Shown piece by piece: positions 1 through 7,325 of a stretch of 9,122 nucleotides of DNA; the stretch's first letter is position 1, and each line of letters starts with the position of its first letter. The translations under genes and the position numbers were made by a program. The stretch comes from JABDGC01 sp964466595 (GTDB lineage Bacteria; Pseudomonadota; Gammaproteobacteria; DSM-16500), in assembly GCA_964466595.1 (NCBI GenBank), contig CAYXNR010000065.1, forward strand, positions 1 through 9,122, given 5' to 3'. Under the pieces are notes generated by a model, which did no database searches, was not told where the DNA came from, and saw nothing but the letters and a program-made list of their open reading frames with translations.

Positions 1-620
1 CCGATAATTTTGGGGTACACTTTCACAAATTGACTCAGATGCGTCAAGATGTTTTTATGCCCTAAATGCAGGCGGATTCCATTATCTAGGGTTAGGTGCC
101 ACAGTTGATAAGGCGTCAACTCTAGTGACGTTATTTTAGCATGTAATGGTAGCAATTCACGATTAAAATCATTAAAAAATTGCAACATCAGTCCCTGTGT
201 TCCATCTGGACCAAAGAAATGGGGTAAATGAGCCGGACTGGTATATTCCCCAGGTCTAAAGAGGTCGCCGTTAGCACTTAAAAGACTACCATCGTGCCAA
301 TGTGCAATGGGCTCGTGTTCTGCAATAGTGATATTGACTCGGTCGGGCCAAATACGCTTAATGGTAATTTTTTCAACCCAAGAAAACTGATGCAACCTAT
401 CCTGGATGAGCTCCATATCCACTGTAAAAAAATTATGCGCCACGAGAGGCTTTAAAAGATTTTGTAGCTCGGCGTGATCCACATGCTGGGCACCATAAAC
501 CTGGACGAATTGGACGGGGAAATAATAATTTTTATGAAAGCTACGATAGGCTTCAAAACTAAGAACCAAAAAACTACCGATAAGAAGGAGTTTTAAAAAT
601 AACTTCCCTATTCGGAGCAT
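1..620 (-). CDS. ftsQ: Cell division protein FtsQ, N-terminal 206 residues (runs off the left edge)
   Basis: FtsQ is a bitopic inner-membrane protein of the divisome that links early cytoplasmic components to FtsB/FtsL and septal peptidoglycan synthesis. The frame opens at ATG 618-620 and stays open to the window edge, so the C-terminus is missing; the family is usually about 240-280 residues. Residues 7-22 (LFLKLLLIGSFLVLSF) form one membrane segment after a short basic start. A POTRA domain follows at about 35-104 and ends in the family signature W81-V-E-K...K-R-I-W-P-D-R-V...E-x-E-P-I-A-x-W108. The periplasmic beta domain begins after it (DGSLLSANGDLF, then FFGPDG). The start is supported by a ribosome site GAGGAAG five bases upstream, which overlaps the murB stop. 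ftsQ begins 9 bases after murB; ddl, often found just before ftsQ, is absent. Identification rests on domain layout, the WPDRV signature and dcw context. Confidence 0.93.
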   Translation of the reverse strand, partial: MLRIGKLFLKLLLIGSFLVLSFEAYRSFHKNYYFPVQFVQVYGAQHVDHAELQNLLKPLVAHNFFTVDMELIQDRLHQFSWVEKITIKRIWPDRVNITIAEHEPIAHWHDGSLLSANGDLFRPGEYTSPAHLPHFFGPDGTQGLMLQFFNDFNRELLPLHAKITSLELTPYQLWHLTLDNGIRLHLGHKNILTHLSQFVKVYPKII

Positions 621-629
621 TTTTCTTCC

Positions 630-1581
630 TCACCGGGTTGATCTTCCTATCATACACACTTCTGGAATTAAACATATACCCTGTTTTTTTTCAACGACCG
701 CTTTAATTTCTTCCACTAAGCTTTCAATCTCTGTGGCTGTTGCGCTTCCCTCATTAATAATGAAATTAGCATGTTTTTCCGAAACGACTGCCCCTCCTTT
801 TTTATATCCCTTCAGGCCACAGAGCTCAATCAAGCGCGCCGCATAATTTTGCGGCGGGTTGCGAAATACGGAGCCGCAGTTAGGTAAGCCTGTGGGCTGA
901 GAAGCATTGCGTTTTTCAAGCAGCTGTCGAATTTTTTCTAAGGCTTCTGTCTTGTTGCCCGCTTTAGCCTGAAAATATCCGGCGACAAACCATTCTTCAG
1001 GCGGTTTTTTTACCCGGCGATAGGCTGCTTCAAAATCGGAAGCCGGTCGCAGGCAGAAGCTGCCTTGACGATTAATTGTTTCGATGGGAAACATATTGCC
1101 AGGTTTCGCCGCCATAGCAGCCTGCATTCATCGCCAAGGCGCCGCCTACTGTTCCCGGTATGCCTGCCATAAATTCCAAGCCTTCCAGAGCTAAACGAGC
1201 TGTGAAACGCGCAAGCTGGGCACAAGAAACCCCGGCTTCAGCACGAATCAAATTCCTTTCTTGCCTTAATTGATTCAAGCTGCCCTGCGTGATGATCACA
1301 GCCCCCTCTAAGCCGCCATCACGAACGAGGGTATTGCTTCCAAGACCCAGCCAATGCAGCTTCAATTTCGAAGGAAGTAGCTGCAGAAAATGGGAAAGGT
1401 CATCACGATCCTCCGGCAGATAAAGGAAGTCAGCCGGACCACCGACACGCCAGGAGGTATAAGGCGCTACCGGTTCATCCAATAGCAAACGGCCGCGAAG
1501 TTCTCTAACCGCTTCAGTCCAACCGCTTTCTTTTAAACGGGCAAGGATCTGTGGAGAAAGAATAGTTTGCTGTCGCTCCAT
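630..1581 (-). pseudogene. murB: UDP-N-acetylenolpyruvoylglucosamine reductase MurB, interrupted by one frameshift
   Basis: MurB is the cytoplasmic FAD enzyme that uses NADPH to reduce UDP-GlcNAc-enolpyruvate to UDP-MurNAc. The 5' part (ATG at 1581) encodes YTSWRVGGPAD at 41-51, the FAD motif GLGSN at 79-83 and GIPGTVGGALAMNAGCYGGETW, then leaves frame near 1081-1092 and hits TAA five codons later. The next frame continues the family at once: ETINRQG, YRRV (active-site Arg), CGSVFRNPP (catalytic Ser proton donor), KHANFI, and IPEVCMIG with the catalytic Glu, stopping at 630-632. Removing one base in the TTTCCC run restores about 316 residues, normal for the shorter MurB class. The ATG overlaps the murC stop by one base (TGATG). 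All catalytic residues survive, so a sequencing error or very recent lesion is likelier than decay. An ATG at 1127 could otherwise start a C-terminal fragment, but that would lack the FAD domain. Confidence 0.9.
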
Positions 1582-3011
1582 CAGGCTACCTGATCTAGCG
1601 CTGAGTTGGCAAGCTGGGCAGACATGGCACCAATATCCCCTGCACCTTGCATTAGTAAAATATCGCCATCACGTAAAACGCTTTGAAGCGTTGAAGGCAA
1701 GAGTTCTTTTTTCTCTATAAAGATAGGTATTAATTGGCTTTTTTGACAAATTCCTTTGATTAAGGATTTGCCATCTGCGCCAGGTATATAAGCTTCACCC
1801 GCGGAATAAACATCGAATAAGAGCAAGGCATCGACCTGTGATAAGATCTCGCAGAAATCTTGAAAGAGATCCTTTGTTCGAGTATAGCGATGAGGCTGAT
1901 AAACCATGACAAGACGTCTGCCTGGCCAGCATTGTCTTGCAGCTTCAAGTGTTACTTGAATTTCGCGAGGATGATGGCCATAGTCATCTAAGAGCGTAAC
2001 CTGACCGCCTTGTTTTAAAGCAAAATCACCATAGATTTGAAAGCGTCGCCCCACTCCACCAAAGTTTTCCAAAGCACTTAAAATAGCCTCATCGGCAATT
2101 TTTAACTTTGTTGCAACAGCAATCGAAGCTAAAGCATTTAAAACATTATGATGCCCTGGTAAGTTCAAGGTAACCTTGAGATCTTCAGCCCCTTTTCGCT
2201 CCACCCTAAATTGGGTTTGTGTTCCCTTATAAATAATTTCAGAAGCGATAAAATCAGCTTCCTTGCTAAAGCCATAGGTCAGGTAAGAGCGTGGTATTTG
2301 CGGTAGGATTTCCCGAATACCGGGATCATCGATACAAAGCACGGCTAAACCATAAAAGGGTAAACGCTGAACAAATTCAATAAAGGTTGAACGGAGCCGT
2401 GAAAAATCATGCTGGTAGGTTTCCATATGATCAGCATCAATATTGGTAATGACTGCCATCGTGGGATTGAGATATAAAAAAGAAGCATCACTTTCATCGG
2501 CTTCCGCAACAAGATATTGGCCACTGCCTAAGCGGGCCGTACTGCCAAAATGATTGAGTCGTCCCCCAATGACAAAGGTCGGATCCAGCTTAGCTTCCGC
2601 TAAAATACTGGCGATTAAGCTGGTAGTTGTTGTTTTTCCGTGGGTACCGGCAATAGCAATACCATAGTGAAAGCGCATCAATTCTCCTAACATTTCTGCG
2701 CGCGGCACAATAGGAATACGCTGGTTTTGTGCGGCAATCAACTCAACATTATCGAAGGAGACAGCAGAAGAGCGCACAAGCACATCAGCGCCTTGAATAT
2801 TGCTTGCCTCGTGACCATAAAAAATAGTGGCTCCTAAATCCTGCAATCTTTTGGTTAGCGCATTCGCGCTGAGGTCAGAGCCTGAGACCTGATAACCCTG
2901 TCCGAGAATAACTTCGGCTATTCCTGCCATGCCTACCCCACCAACACCTACAAAATGAATATGTTGGATATGCCCCATTTTCATTAAATGAGGTGCTGTC
3001 TTATTAATCAA
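1581..3011 (-). CDS. murC: UDP-N-acetylmuramate--L-alanine ligase MurC
   Basis: MurC is the ATP-dependent cytoplasmic ligase that adds L-alanine to UDP-MurNAc, the first peptide-stem step of peptidoglycan synthesis. The 476 residues match the family's usual length. The Rossmann-like UDP-substrate domain opens with FVGVGGVGMAG (20-30) and SGSD. The Mur ligase ATP site is GTHGKTTTT (122-130). EADESDASFL and TNIDADHMETY carry the central-domain metal and phosphate contacts, and GHHNVLNALAS and GRRFQ follow. The C-terminal domain has DDYGHHPREI and YQPHRYTRT. The start is TTG at 3009-3011, chosen because AAGGAG lies six bases upstream; the internal ATGs at residues 10 and 12 have no ribosome site. 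The gene overlaps murB by one base. It normally follows murG or ftsW in the dcw cluster, but here the upstream neighbour is glmM. Confidence 0.97.
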   Translation of the reverse strand: MINKTAPHLMKMGHIQHIHFVGVGGVGMAGIAEVILGQGYQVSGSDLSANALTKRLQDLGATIFYGHEASNIQGADVLVRSSAVSFDNVELIAAQNQRIPIVPRAEMLGELMRFHYGIAIAGTHGKTTTTSLIASILAEAKLDPTFVIGGRLNHFGSTARLGSGQYLVAEADESDASFLYLNPTMAVITNIDADHMETYQHDFSRLRSTFIEFVQRLPFYGLAVLCIDDPGIREILPQIPRSYLTYGFSKEADFIASEIIYKGTQTQFRVERKGAEDLKVTLNLPGHHNVLNALASIAVATKLKIADEAILSALENFGGVGRRFQIYGDFALKQGGQVTLLDDYGHHPREIQVTLEAARQCWPGRRLVMVYQPHRYTRTKDLFQDFCEILSQVDALLLFDVYSAGEAYIPGADGKSLIKGICQKSQLIPIFIEKKELLPSTLQSVLRDGDILLMQGAGDIGAMSAQLANSALDQVA

Positions 3012-3017
3012 ATGTTT

Positions 3018-3023
3018 CTCCTT
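3018..3023 (-). promoter_or_regulatory. Ribosome binding site that fixes the TTG start of murC
   Basis: On the minus strand AAGGAG lies six bases before TTG 3011-3009. This is the strongest Shine-Dalgarno match seen in the window. No comparable site precedes the in-frame ATGs at residues 10 and 12, so initiation at TTG is preferred. Confidence 0.75.
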
Positions 3024-3032
3024 ATTGAATTA

Positions 3033-3038
3033 ATTCTA
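3033..3038 (-). promoter_or_regulatory. Candidate -10 box for murC-murB-ftsQ
   Basis: The minus strand reads TAGAAT (five of six matches to TATAAT) about 22 bases before the murC start, in the only sizeable gap upstream of the cluster. No good -35 box sits at 16-18 bases. An 11-base dyad TTACT-T-AGTAA lies just upstream and could be an operator or chance. The call rests on position and one hexamer only. Confidence 0.25.
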
Positions 3039-3103
3039 CAAGGCTATCTTACTAAGTAACGATTAAAAATGCGACAAAAATAGGCTAAGGAATTGTTGTA
3101 AAG

Positions 3104-3124
3104 ATCCTTCACTTCGTTCAGGAT
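3104..3124 (-). repeat. Imperfect dyad hairpin joined to the tandem repeat array
   Basis: The 21-base dyad has outer arms ATCCT/AGGAT, inner arms AC/GT, a GA/GA mismatch pair between them and a three-base GAA loop on the minus strand. It overlaps the first 25-base tandem unit and lies about 65 bases after the glmM stop. CTTT follows the stem, so a weak role in transcript ending or 3'-end protection is possible, but the stem is AT-balanced and the T run too short to call a terminator. It resembles the short palindromic intergenic repeats found in many bacterial genomes. Confidence 0.5.
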
Positions 3125-3191
3125 GACAAGCTAAAGGTCTCTTCAGGATGACAAGCCAAAGGTCTCTTCAGGATGACAAGCTAAAGGTCAA
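3117..3191. repeat. Three tandem 25-base direct repeats at the 3' end of glmM
   Basis: Units start at 3117, 3142 and 3167 with an exact 25-base period. Each begins TTCAGGATGACAAGC and ends AAAGGTC followed by two variable bases. Units 1 and 2 differ at one base (T/C at unit position 16); unit 3 matches unit 1 except for its last two bases. The glmM stop codon (3188-3190) lies inside the third unit. The array shares its core CAGGATGACA with a copy in opposite orientation at 9023-9032. It may have grown by slippage from a dispersed intergenic element. Confidence 0.9.
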
Positions 3192-4642
3192 GAAGATAAG
3201 ACTACGCTAGAATCAAGCTCATTTACCAAAACTAATTCTTCTCGTACTGCCTGGGCGATATAAGCAGCCCAGCGTTCAACCTCAGTGACTTCTTTTCCCT
3301 CCACCATCACCCGGACACAGGCTTCTGTACCAGAGCGGCGAATGAGAACTCGCCCGAGTTTACCTAAGGATTGTTGCGCTGCATGTAAGGCTTTCTGAAC
3401 ACGTGGCTTATCTTGGACCTCTCCTTGGTCTTTTACCTTTATGTTGAGTAGAACTTGCGGATATTTATTTAGGCCTGAGTGCAGTTGCTTTAAGGATTGC
3501 TGAGTATGTCGCATAGCAGAAAGCACTTGGAGAGCGGTTATAATACCATCGCCTGTGGTAGCTGCCTCACGACAAATTAAATGCCCTGAGGGTTCGCCGC
3601 CTAAAAACCATTCTCGGTTTTCGAGTTCAGCGACAACATAGCGATCTCCAACAGGCACACGAATAAATTCGATATCTAAATGATGGAGAGCCTGCTCCAG
3701 GCCTAAATTAGACATCACCGTTCCAATCACGCCTCCTCGCAACAGACCCAGTTCTTTACGATGTTTAGCGATAATATAAAGCAGTTCATCACCATCTAAA
3801 AGTTTACCCTCGTGATCGACCATGACCACCCGATCGCCATCACCGTCAAGCGCAATGCCTAAATTAGCCTTTTCTTGTAATACTCTGTTTCTTAAGGCTT
3901 CTGGTTGAGTGGCACCGCAGGCCAAATTAATATTTAAGCCATTGGGTTCGGTGCCAATTTCAATGACCTCTGCTCCGAGTTCTTGAAATACATTGGGCGC
4001 GATATGATAGGCCGCACCATTAGCGCAATCGACAACTATTTTGAGGCCTTTTAAAGTAATATCGGAAGCAACTGTGCTTTTACAAAATTCAATGTAACGT
4101 CCCGGCGCATCAACGACACGGACTGCTTTGCCTAATTCAGCAGAATCCACCGTCGTCATGGGTTGCTCTAATTGCTGCTCAATCGCAAGTTCTAATTCAT
4201 CAGGTAGCTTTTTGCCTTCGGAAGAAAAGAACTTCACCCCATTGTCATAATAAGGATTATGTGAAGCAGAAATTACGATGCCAGCCTGGGCTCGCAGTGT
4301 ACGAGTTAAATAGGCAATAGCAGGAGTAGGCATGGGACCCAGCAAGAGGGTATTGACGCCAGCAGCAGAAAAACCGGCTTCGAGTACGGATTCAAACATA
4401 TAACCTGAAATACGCGTATCCTTTCCAATAAGGACCTTTTTCGATTGCTGTCGCGTGAGGACTTTGCCAACAGCCCAGCCTAATTTTAAAATAAATTCGG
4501 GGGTAAAAGCTTGAGAACCAACCCGACCGCGAATACCATCTGTTCCAAAATAACGACGCTTGCTCGAAAGAGTTGTCTCAGGAGGAAGCGCTTGATTGTC
4601 TAGGCTAGAAAGATCTAGTTGGGGATTAAGTGGTTTCATCAT
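3188..4642 (-). CDS. glmM: Phosphoglucosamine mutase GlmM
   Basis: GlmM interconverts glucosamine-6-phosphate and glucosamine-1-phosphate, feeding GlmU and so UDP-GlcNAc for peptidoglycan and lipopolysaccharide. Motifs of the alpha-D-phosphohexomutase superfamily appear in order: YFGTDGIRG (31-39), the phosphoserine loop ISASHNP (catalytic Ser127), the magnesium loop DGDGDR (266-271), the sugar-binding GGEPSGH, and the C-terminal phosphate loop RRSGTEACVRV. At 484 residues it exceeds the usual ~445. About 25 extra residues precede YFGTDGIRG and about 15 follow the usual end. No in-frame ATG, GTG or TTG lies between residue 2 and the core, so the N-terminal extension looks real. The start (ATG 4642 or the adjacent ATG 4639) lies inside the end of ftsH, a 17-base overlap without a good ribosome site, suggesting translational coupling. 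folP, usually between ftsH and glmM, is absent. Confidence 0.97.
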   Translation of the reverse strand: MMKPLNPQLDLSSLDNQALPPETTLSSKRRYFGTDGIRGRVGSQAFTPEFILKLGWAVGKVLTRQQSKKVLIGKDTRISGYMFESVLEAGFSAAGVNTLLLGPMPTPAIAYLTRTLRAQAGIVISASHNPYYDNGVKFFSSEGKKLPDELELAIEQQLEQPMTTVDSAELGKAVRVVDAPGRYIEFCKSTVASDITLKGLKIVVDCANGAAYHIAPNVFQELGAEVIEIGTEPNGLNINLACGATQPEALRNRVLQEKANLGIALDGDGDRVVMVDHEGKLLDGDELLYIIAKHRKELGLLRGGVIGTVMSNLGLEQALHHLDIEFIRVPVGDRYVVAELENREWFLGGEPSGHLICREAATTGDGIITALQVLSAMRHTQQSLKQLHSGLNKYPQVLLNIKVKDQGEVQDKPRVQKALHAAQQSLGKLGRVLIRRSGTEACVRVMVEGKEVTEVERWAAYIAQAVREELVLVNELDSSVVLSS

Positions 4643-6545
4643 GCGATAAGTCTAAGCCTGCATTATTGCTCTGATTAGTTGGCGGCGGAGAAATAGTAGC
4701 TGAAGGCTTGGGATGTTGTCCATTGTTAATGAGTGGCTCGCGAACAGTTCTTCCTTCCATCGCATCATGAATTTGATCGATATTAATCGTCTCGTATTTT
4801 ACTAAAGCTTGCGCCATGTTGTGTAGGATGACTATGTTATCCTGTAATATTTTCTCAGCGCGTTTATAATTATTTTCGATGATCATGCGGACTTCATCAT
4901 CAATTAAGCCTGAAGTTAATTCTGAGATTTCTTTATGACGCGTGACGGCATGCCCTAAAAAGACTTCCTCGTCATTACCTTCGAAGGTAAGTGGTCCCAA
5001 TTTTTCTGAAAACCCCCATTTGGTAACCATGTTACGCGCAATTTCAGTTGCTTTTTGAATATCATTTGCAGCACCCGTTGTAACCTTCCCTATACCAAAA
5101 ACCAATTCTTCAGCGATTCTGCCGCCAAAAAGACTGGAAATTTTGCTTTCAAGATATTCACGAGTGTAATTGTGCCGGTCTGTCTCAGGTAAAAACATGG
5201 TTACGCCCAAAGCTCTCCCTCGGGGAATAATGGTAACCTTATGGACTGGATCGTGTTCGGGTACACTTAAACCCACAATGGCATGACCCGCTTCATGATA
5301 GGCTGTTAATTTCTTTTCTTCCTCGCTCATCACCATCGAGCGTCGCTCAACGCCCATAATGACTTTATCTTTGGCTTTTTCAAAATCGTCCATCTCTACA
5401 ACGCGCTTATTAGCACGAGCTGCAAATAAGGCTGCTTCATTCACAATATTTGCTAAATCAGCGCCTGAAAAACCAGGCGTGCTACGCGCAACAACGCTGA
5501 CATCGACATCATCACCGAGAGGGACTTTGCGGGTATGAACCTTTAAGATCGATTCACGACCGCGAATATCGGGCAGGGAAACAATAACCTGACGGTCAAA
5601 ACGTCCCGGCCGTAACAAGGCCGGATCTAAAACGTCGGGACGGTTGGTTGCGGCAACGACAATGACTCCTTCATTGCCTTGGAAACCATCCATTTCAACT
5701 AATAATTGATTTAAGGTTTGTTCGCGCTCATCATGTCCGCCGCCTAAACCCGCACCGCGATGACGACCCACGGCATCAATTTCATCAATAAAAATAATGC
5801 AAGGCGCTTGTTTTTTAGCTTGATCAAACATATCTCGGACGCGAGAGGCGCCGACACCAACAAACATTTCTACAAAATCTGAGCCCGAAATAGTAAAGAA
5901 AGGTACCTTGGCTTCACCTGCTACCGCCTTTGCTAGCAAGGTTTTCCCTGTGCCCGGCGGTCCAACTAAGAGAACGCCTCGAGGGATTTTACCGCCCAAG
6001 CGTTGAAATTTCCCAGGATCGCGGAGAAATTCAACTAATTCTTTCACTTCTTCTTTGGCTTCTTCGACACCGGCTACATCGGCAAAAGTAATTTTAACTT
6101 GATCCTCACCCAATAAACGGGCACGGCTACGACCAAAGGAAAAAGCACCGCCTTTACCTATGCCAGCTTGCTGTCTTAAGACATAAATCCAGATACCAAT
6201 TAATACAATCCAGGGAAGCAAATTTAATAAGTGAATCCACAAGCCCGGTTGTTCTGGCGGCTTGCCTTTTACCACCACGCCTTTATCTAGCAAGAGCTGT
6301 AATAAATTGGAATCCTGATGCATCGGAAGATAGGTGATAAAAACTTTATTGTTATGAAAAACGCCTCTGACATTTTGTTCTGTGATTGTCACAGCGCGAA
6401 CATTTCCCTGTTTAACATCAGTAATAAAAGAGGAATAACTGAGGCGCTCTTCAGAGGGTTGCTGTGGTCCAAAATTGTTAAATAAGGTGATAAGAATAAT
6501 ACCGATAACCATCCACAATAAAATCGTCTTAATCATATCATTCAC
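4626..6545 (-). CDS. ftsH: ATP-dependent zinc metalloprotease FtsH
   Basis: FtsH is a hexameric inner-membrane AAA+ protease that degrades misfolded membrane proteins and regulatory substrates; in Escherichia coli these include sigma-32 and LpxC. Two membrane segments (about 8-22 and 104-123) flank a small periplasmic domain. The AAA module has Walker A GPPGTGKT (195-202), pore loop MFVG (227-230), Walker B IIFIDE (250-255) and the second region of homology at about 298-318 with arginines 312 and 315. The protease has HEAGH (417-421) and the third zinc ligand Asp495 in TTGAANDIQ. Its 639 residues match the family. The start is read as GTG 6545, eight bases after AAGGGG; ATG at 6536 (residue 4) is a reasonable alternative aligning with the usual N-terminus. 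The tail is rich in Pro, Ser and Asn, as is common. ftsH follows rlmE and overlaps glmM. Confidence 0.98.
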   Translation of the reverse strand: MNDMIKTILLWMVIGIILITLFNNFGPQQPSEERLSYSSFITDVKQGNVRAVTITEQNVRGVFHNNKVFITYLPMHQDSNLLQLLLDKGVVVKGKPPEQPGLWIHLLNLLPWIVLIGIWIYVLRQQAGIGKGGAFSFGRSRARLLGEDQVKITFADVAGVEEAKEEVKELVEFLRDPGKFQRLGGKIPRGVLLVGPPGTGKTLLAKAVAGEAKVPFFTISGSDFVEMFVGVGASRVRDMFDQAKKQAPCIIFIDEIDAVGRHRGAGLGGGHDEREQTLNQLLVEMDGFQGNEGVIVVAATNRPDVLDPALLRPGRFDRQVIVSLPDIRGRESILKVHTRKVPLGDDVDVSVVARSTPGFSGADLANIVNEAALFAARANKRVVEMDDFEKAKDKVIMGVERRSMVMSEEEKKLTAYHEAGHAIVGLSVPEHDPVHKVTIIPRGRALGVTMFLPETDRHNYTREYLESKISSLFGGRIAEELVFGIGKVTTGAANDIQKATEIARNMVTKWGFSEKLGPLTFEGNDEEVFLGHAVTRHKEISELTSGLIDDEVRMIIENNYKRAEKILQDNIVILHNMAQALVKYETINIDQIHDAMEGRTVREPLINNGQHPKPSATISPPPTNQSNNAGLDLSHDETT

Positions 6546-6601
6546 TTGATGAACCCCTTAGCACCTGTTTTTGAGATAAAACCAAGAACTGGCTTACCTA
6601 T

Positions 6602-6626
6602 ATCTAGAATCATACCTGATCTAGAA
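6602..6626. promoter_or_regulatory. Paired ATCTAGAA motifs in the rlmE-ftsH spacer
   Basis: The octamer ATCTAGAA occurs twice on the plus strand, at 6602-6609 and 6619-6626, 17 bases apart. Each contains the palindrome TCTAGA. On the minus strand a TATGAT hexamer (6614-6609, five of six matches to a -10 box) overlaps the first motif, but no fair -35 box is visible. The pair could be an operator or promoter element for ftsH, or chance in an AT-rich spacer. Confidence 0.25.
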
Positions 6627-6634
6627 AGGATAAA

Positions 6635-7258
6635 CTACTTCCGTCCTCGAGCTACTATATAAATCTCCGGCGATCGTTCACGAGAAGCCTTTGGTTTTCG
6701 AATCAGTACTTTTTTGAAACAATTTTTCACTGCCTTTAAGAAGTCTTCAAAACCCTCACCTTGAAAGGCTTTGATCAAAATACCACCGCCCTCTGGTAGG
6801 ATCTTGAGAGCGAATTCAAGCACGGCCTCTAAAAGATTTATTGAGCGCAGCTGATCCACGCTAGCTATTCCGCTAAAATTGGCTGCCATATCTGAAATGA
6901 TCCAGTCTACCTGCGCTCCGTCGACGGCTTCCAGCACCTTGTGCTGGATCGCAAGCTCTGTAAAATCACCTAAAATAAATTCCACTCCAGGGAGCGGTTC
7001 TATCGGCAAAAGATCTAAGGCAATGATTCTTCCTTTTTTGCCAAGCAATTTCCGAAGGAGTTGCGCCCAGCCACCGGGAGCTGCACCTAAATCGATTACC
7101 GTCATTCCGGGTTGAAAGAGTCGATCACGGTCATGCAGCTCTTGTAATTTATAAACTGCTCGGGATCGATAGCCGCTTTTTTGCGCCTGCTTTACATAGG
7201 GATCAGAAAAATGTTCTCTTAACCACTGGCGGCTACTGGTAATCCGTTTAGGGCACAT
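6635..7258 (-). CDS. rlmE: 23S rRNA (uridine-2'-O)-methyltransferase RlmE (FtsJ/RrmJ)
   Basis: RlmE uses S-adenosylmethionine to 2'-O-methylate a uridine in the A-loop of 23S rRNA (U2552 in E. coli) late in 50S assembly. The 207 residues match the family. The AdoMet motif is DLGAAPGGW (56-64). The catalytic tetrad K-D-K-E is complete: Lys37 in RAVYKL, Asp123 in ISDMAANFSG, Lys163 in GILIKAFQG and Glu198 in RERSPEIY. The basic N-terminus SSRQWLREHFSDPYV and the SGYRSRA segment are typical. One small departure is Ala126, where the family often has Pro (SDMAPN). ATG 7258 gives a normal N-terminus, though the ribosome site is weak. It lies between greA and ftsH, as in other gammaproteobacteria, but yhbY, common between greA and rlmE, is missing. 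In E. coli rlmE and ftsH are coexpressed and heat-induced. Confidence 0.97.
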   Translation of the reverse strand: MCPKRITSSRQWLREHFSDPYVKQAQKSGYRSRAVYKLQELHDRDRLFQPGMTVIDLGAAPGGWAQLLRKLLGKKGRIIALDLLPIEPLPGVEFILGDFTELAIQHKVLEAVDGAQVDWIISDMAANFSGIASVDQLRSINLLEAVLEFALKILPEGGGILIKAFQGEGFEDFLKAVKNCFKKVLIRKPKASRERSPEIYIVARGRK

Positions 7259-7325
7259 TATTTTAACTCACTCGCCCAGACAACAGCGGAGCTTCAACTC
7301 TGCGAGCAAGATAGCTCGTCTCTCT

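Noticed and set aside
1072..1127. Programmed ribosomal frameshift in murB
   Set aside because: No known slippery motif, stop-codon pause site of the prfB type or clear downstream structure is visible at TTTCCC, and MurB is not known to use frameshifting. A sequence error or mutation is simpler.
7303..7318. Hairpin CGAGC/GCTCG after greA as a terminator
   Set aside because: Five base pairs with a six-base loop and no following T run on the minus strand. Too weak to call, and rlmE continues in the same direction.
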